Shown: piece after piece, positions 27,791-28,136 of the stretch
How the letters are laid out: the number at the start of each line of letters is the position of its first letter
How positions within the stretch are numbered: position 1 is the stretch's first letter
Source: Nemertoderma westbladi
Taxonomy: Eukaryota > Xenacoelomorpha > Nemertodermatida > Nemertodermatidae
Direction: 5' to 3'
Length of the DNA: 28,136 nt
Assembly: GCA_032718475.1 (NCBI GenBank)
Contig: JAUCBJ010000568.1
Location: forward strand, 1-28,136
The notes under the pieces: model-generated
What the model was told of the DNA's origin: nothing
Database searches by the model: none
Seen by the model: the letters and a program-made list of their open reading frames with translations, nothing else
Position numbers and translations under genes: made by a program

Positions 27791-28136
27791 ACTCCTCGCT
27801 ACAGTTCGATCTTGTCATGCGGGATACCCTCTCTGATCTTGTTGGGGGCTCTCTAAGTGACTGGTCGTACAACAGGGCTTGCCTTCTGGTCTCGATGGGT
27901 GGTCTGGGCCTTAGAACAGCCGTAAACCATTCCCCGGCCGCATATATTGCTTCTGTCTCCCAGTCAGAAACCCTGGTCACTAGAATCCTAGGCCAGTCCC
28001 CAGGTAACCGCCACCTCCCCTCTGCACTGTCCTCCTTGTCCGAGCACGCCGATAAACCAGATTGGACCTCCTTGGAAGTCCAAGCTGCACAATCTGCAGC
28101 TCTGGTGCCCCGGAGAGAAGTCCCTGGGTTGATTCC
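27790..28136 (+). pseudogene. Composite retroelement RT, C-terminal extension (runs off the right edge)
   Basis: After a frameshift near 27,790 a frame stays open to the end of the window: FDLVMRDTLSDLVGGSLSDW, CLLVSMGGLGLRTAVNHSPA, AYIASVSQSETLVTRILG. The GGLGLR...H-x-P-A-A-Y-I-A-S block is the thumb/connection region of this RT type. Whether an endonuclease, RNase H or integrase follows cannot be seen. Confidence 0.6.

Larger units (their letters stand above)
24330..28136 (+). mobile_element. Composite retroelement relic: Ulp1-like protease, SAP-like motif and reverse transcriptase
   Basis: From about 24.4 kb to the right edge a single-strand succession of coding pieces gives Ser/Pro-rich region, Ulp1 (C48)-like cysteine protease, Pro-rich linker, SAP-like motif, conserved pre-RT block and an RT with YLDD. 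GC content is clearly higher than to the left. At least seven frameshifts or stops show a decayed copy. The 5' end is not defined and the 3' end is beyond the window. C48 proteases are known in NeSL-group non-LTR elements and in some DNA transposons; the RT here is not of the LINE types elsewhere in the window. I cannot name the family. Confidence 0.7.

Overview
The window is AT-rich, repeat-dense nuclear DNA of an animal, most likely a marine invertebrate. It holds spliceosomal-type exons of an F5/8 type C (fucolectin-like) domain, a tRNA-derived SINE, non-LTR retrotransposons of at least three kinds, a BEL/Pao pol remnant, hAT elements and MITEs. Nothing looks bacterial: there are no operons, no Shine-Dalgarno-led genes and no CRISPR. 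The phylum cannot be fixed from this sequence. Almost every coding stretch is a transposon relic with stops or frameshifts.

Layout. 1-3.15 kb: a decayed jockey/CR1-group LINE (endonuclease, RT, C-terminal domain) on + that enters from the left edge. 3.15-4.33 kb: a second LINE on + that has lost its RT core by an in-frame deletion. 4.88-5.75 kb: two 3' fragments of RTE-like LINEs on -. 5.77-6.11 kb: an unrecognised 115-codon ORF. 6.15-7.59 kb: a BEL/Pao integrase tail, preceded by sequence that recurs near 12 kb. 7.6-10.86 kb: no supportable gene, apart from a GC-richer patch at 8.3-8.8 kb.

10.865-20.717 kb is best read as one nested fold-back DNA element. Its ends are about 670-bp inverted repeats, each made of four copies of a roughly 165-bp unit, with hAT-like tips and a candidate 8-bp target duplication. 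The inverted arms continue inward at 16.90-17.24 and 19.26-20.03 kb. An LTR-like insertion with TGTTA...TAACA ends (11.541-16.687 kb) splits the left arm. It in turn carries a small hAT element (12.834-13.728 kb, perfect 8-bp target duplication), a 5'-truncated LINE with an intact 621-codon RT frame (14.06-16.31 kb, -) and a 24-bp tandem array. A 201-bp MITE sits just inside the arm. The centre (17.2-19.3 kb) holds several head-to-tail 5'-truncated copies of the RTE-like element, one with a 394-codon open RT frame.

The fold-back ends about 100 bp beyond the stop codon of the only host-like gene, an F5/8 type C domain on - (exons at 20,824-21,024 and 21,508-21,749). Further right are a 637-bp inverted-repeat element, another RTE-like relic, a tRNA-type SINE and an 11-bp minisatellite. 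From 24.4 kb to the right edge runs a GC-richer retroelement relic on + with an unusual domain order: Ser/Pro-rich region, Ulp1 (C48)-like cysteine protease, Pro-rich linker, SAP-like motif, then a reverse transcriptase with a YLDD catalytic box. This composite and the fold-back are the most interesting things here.
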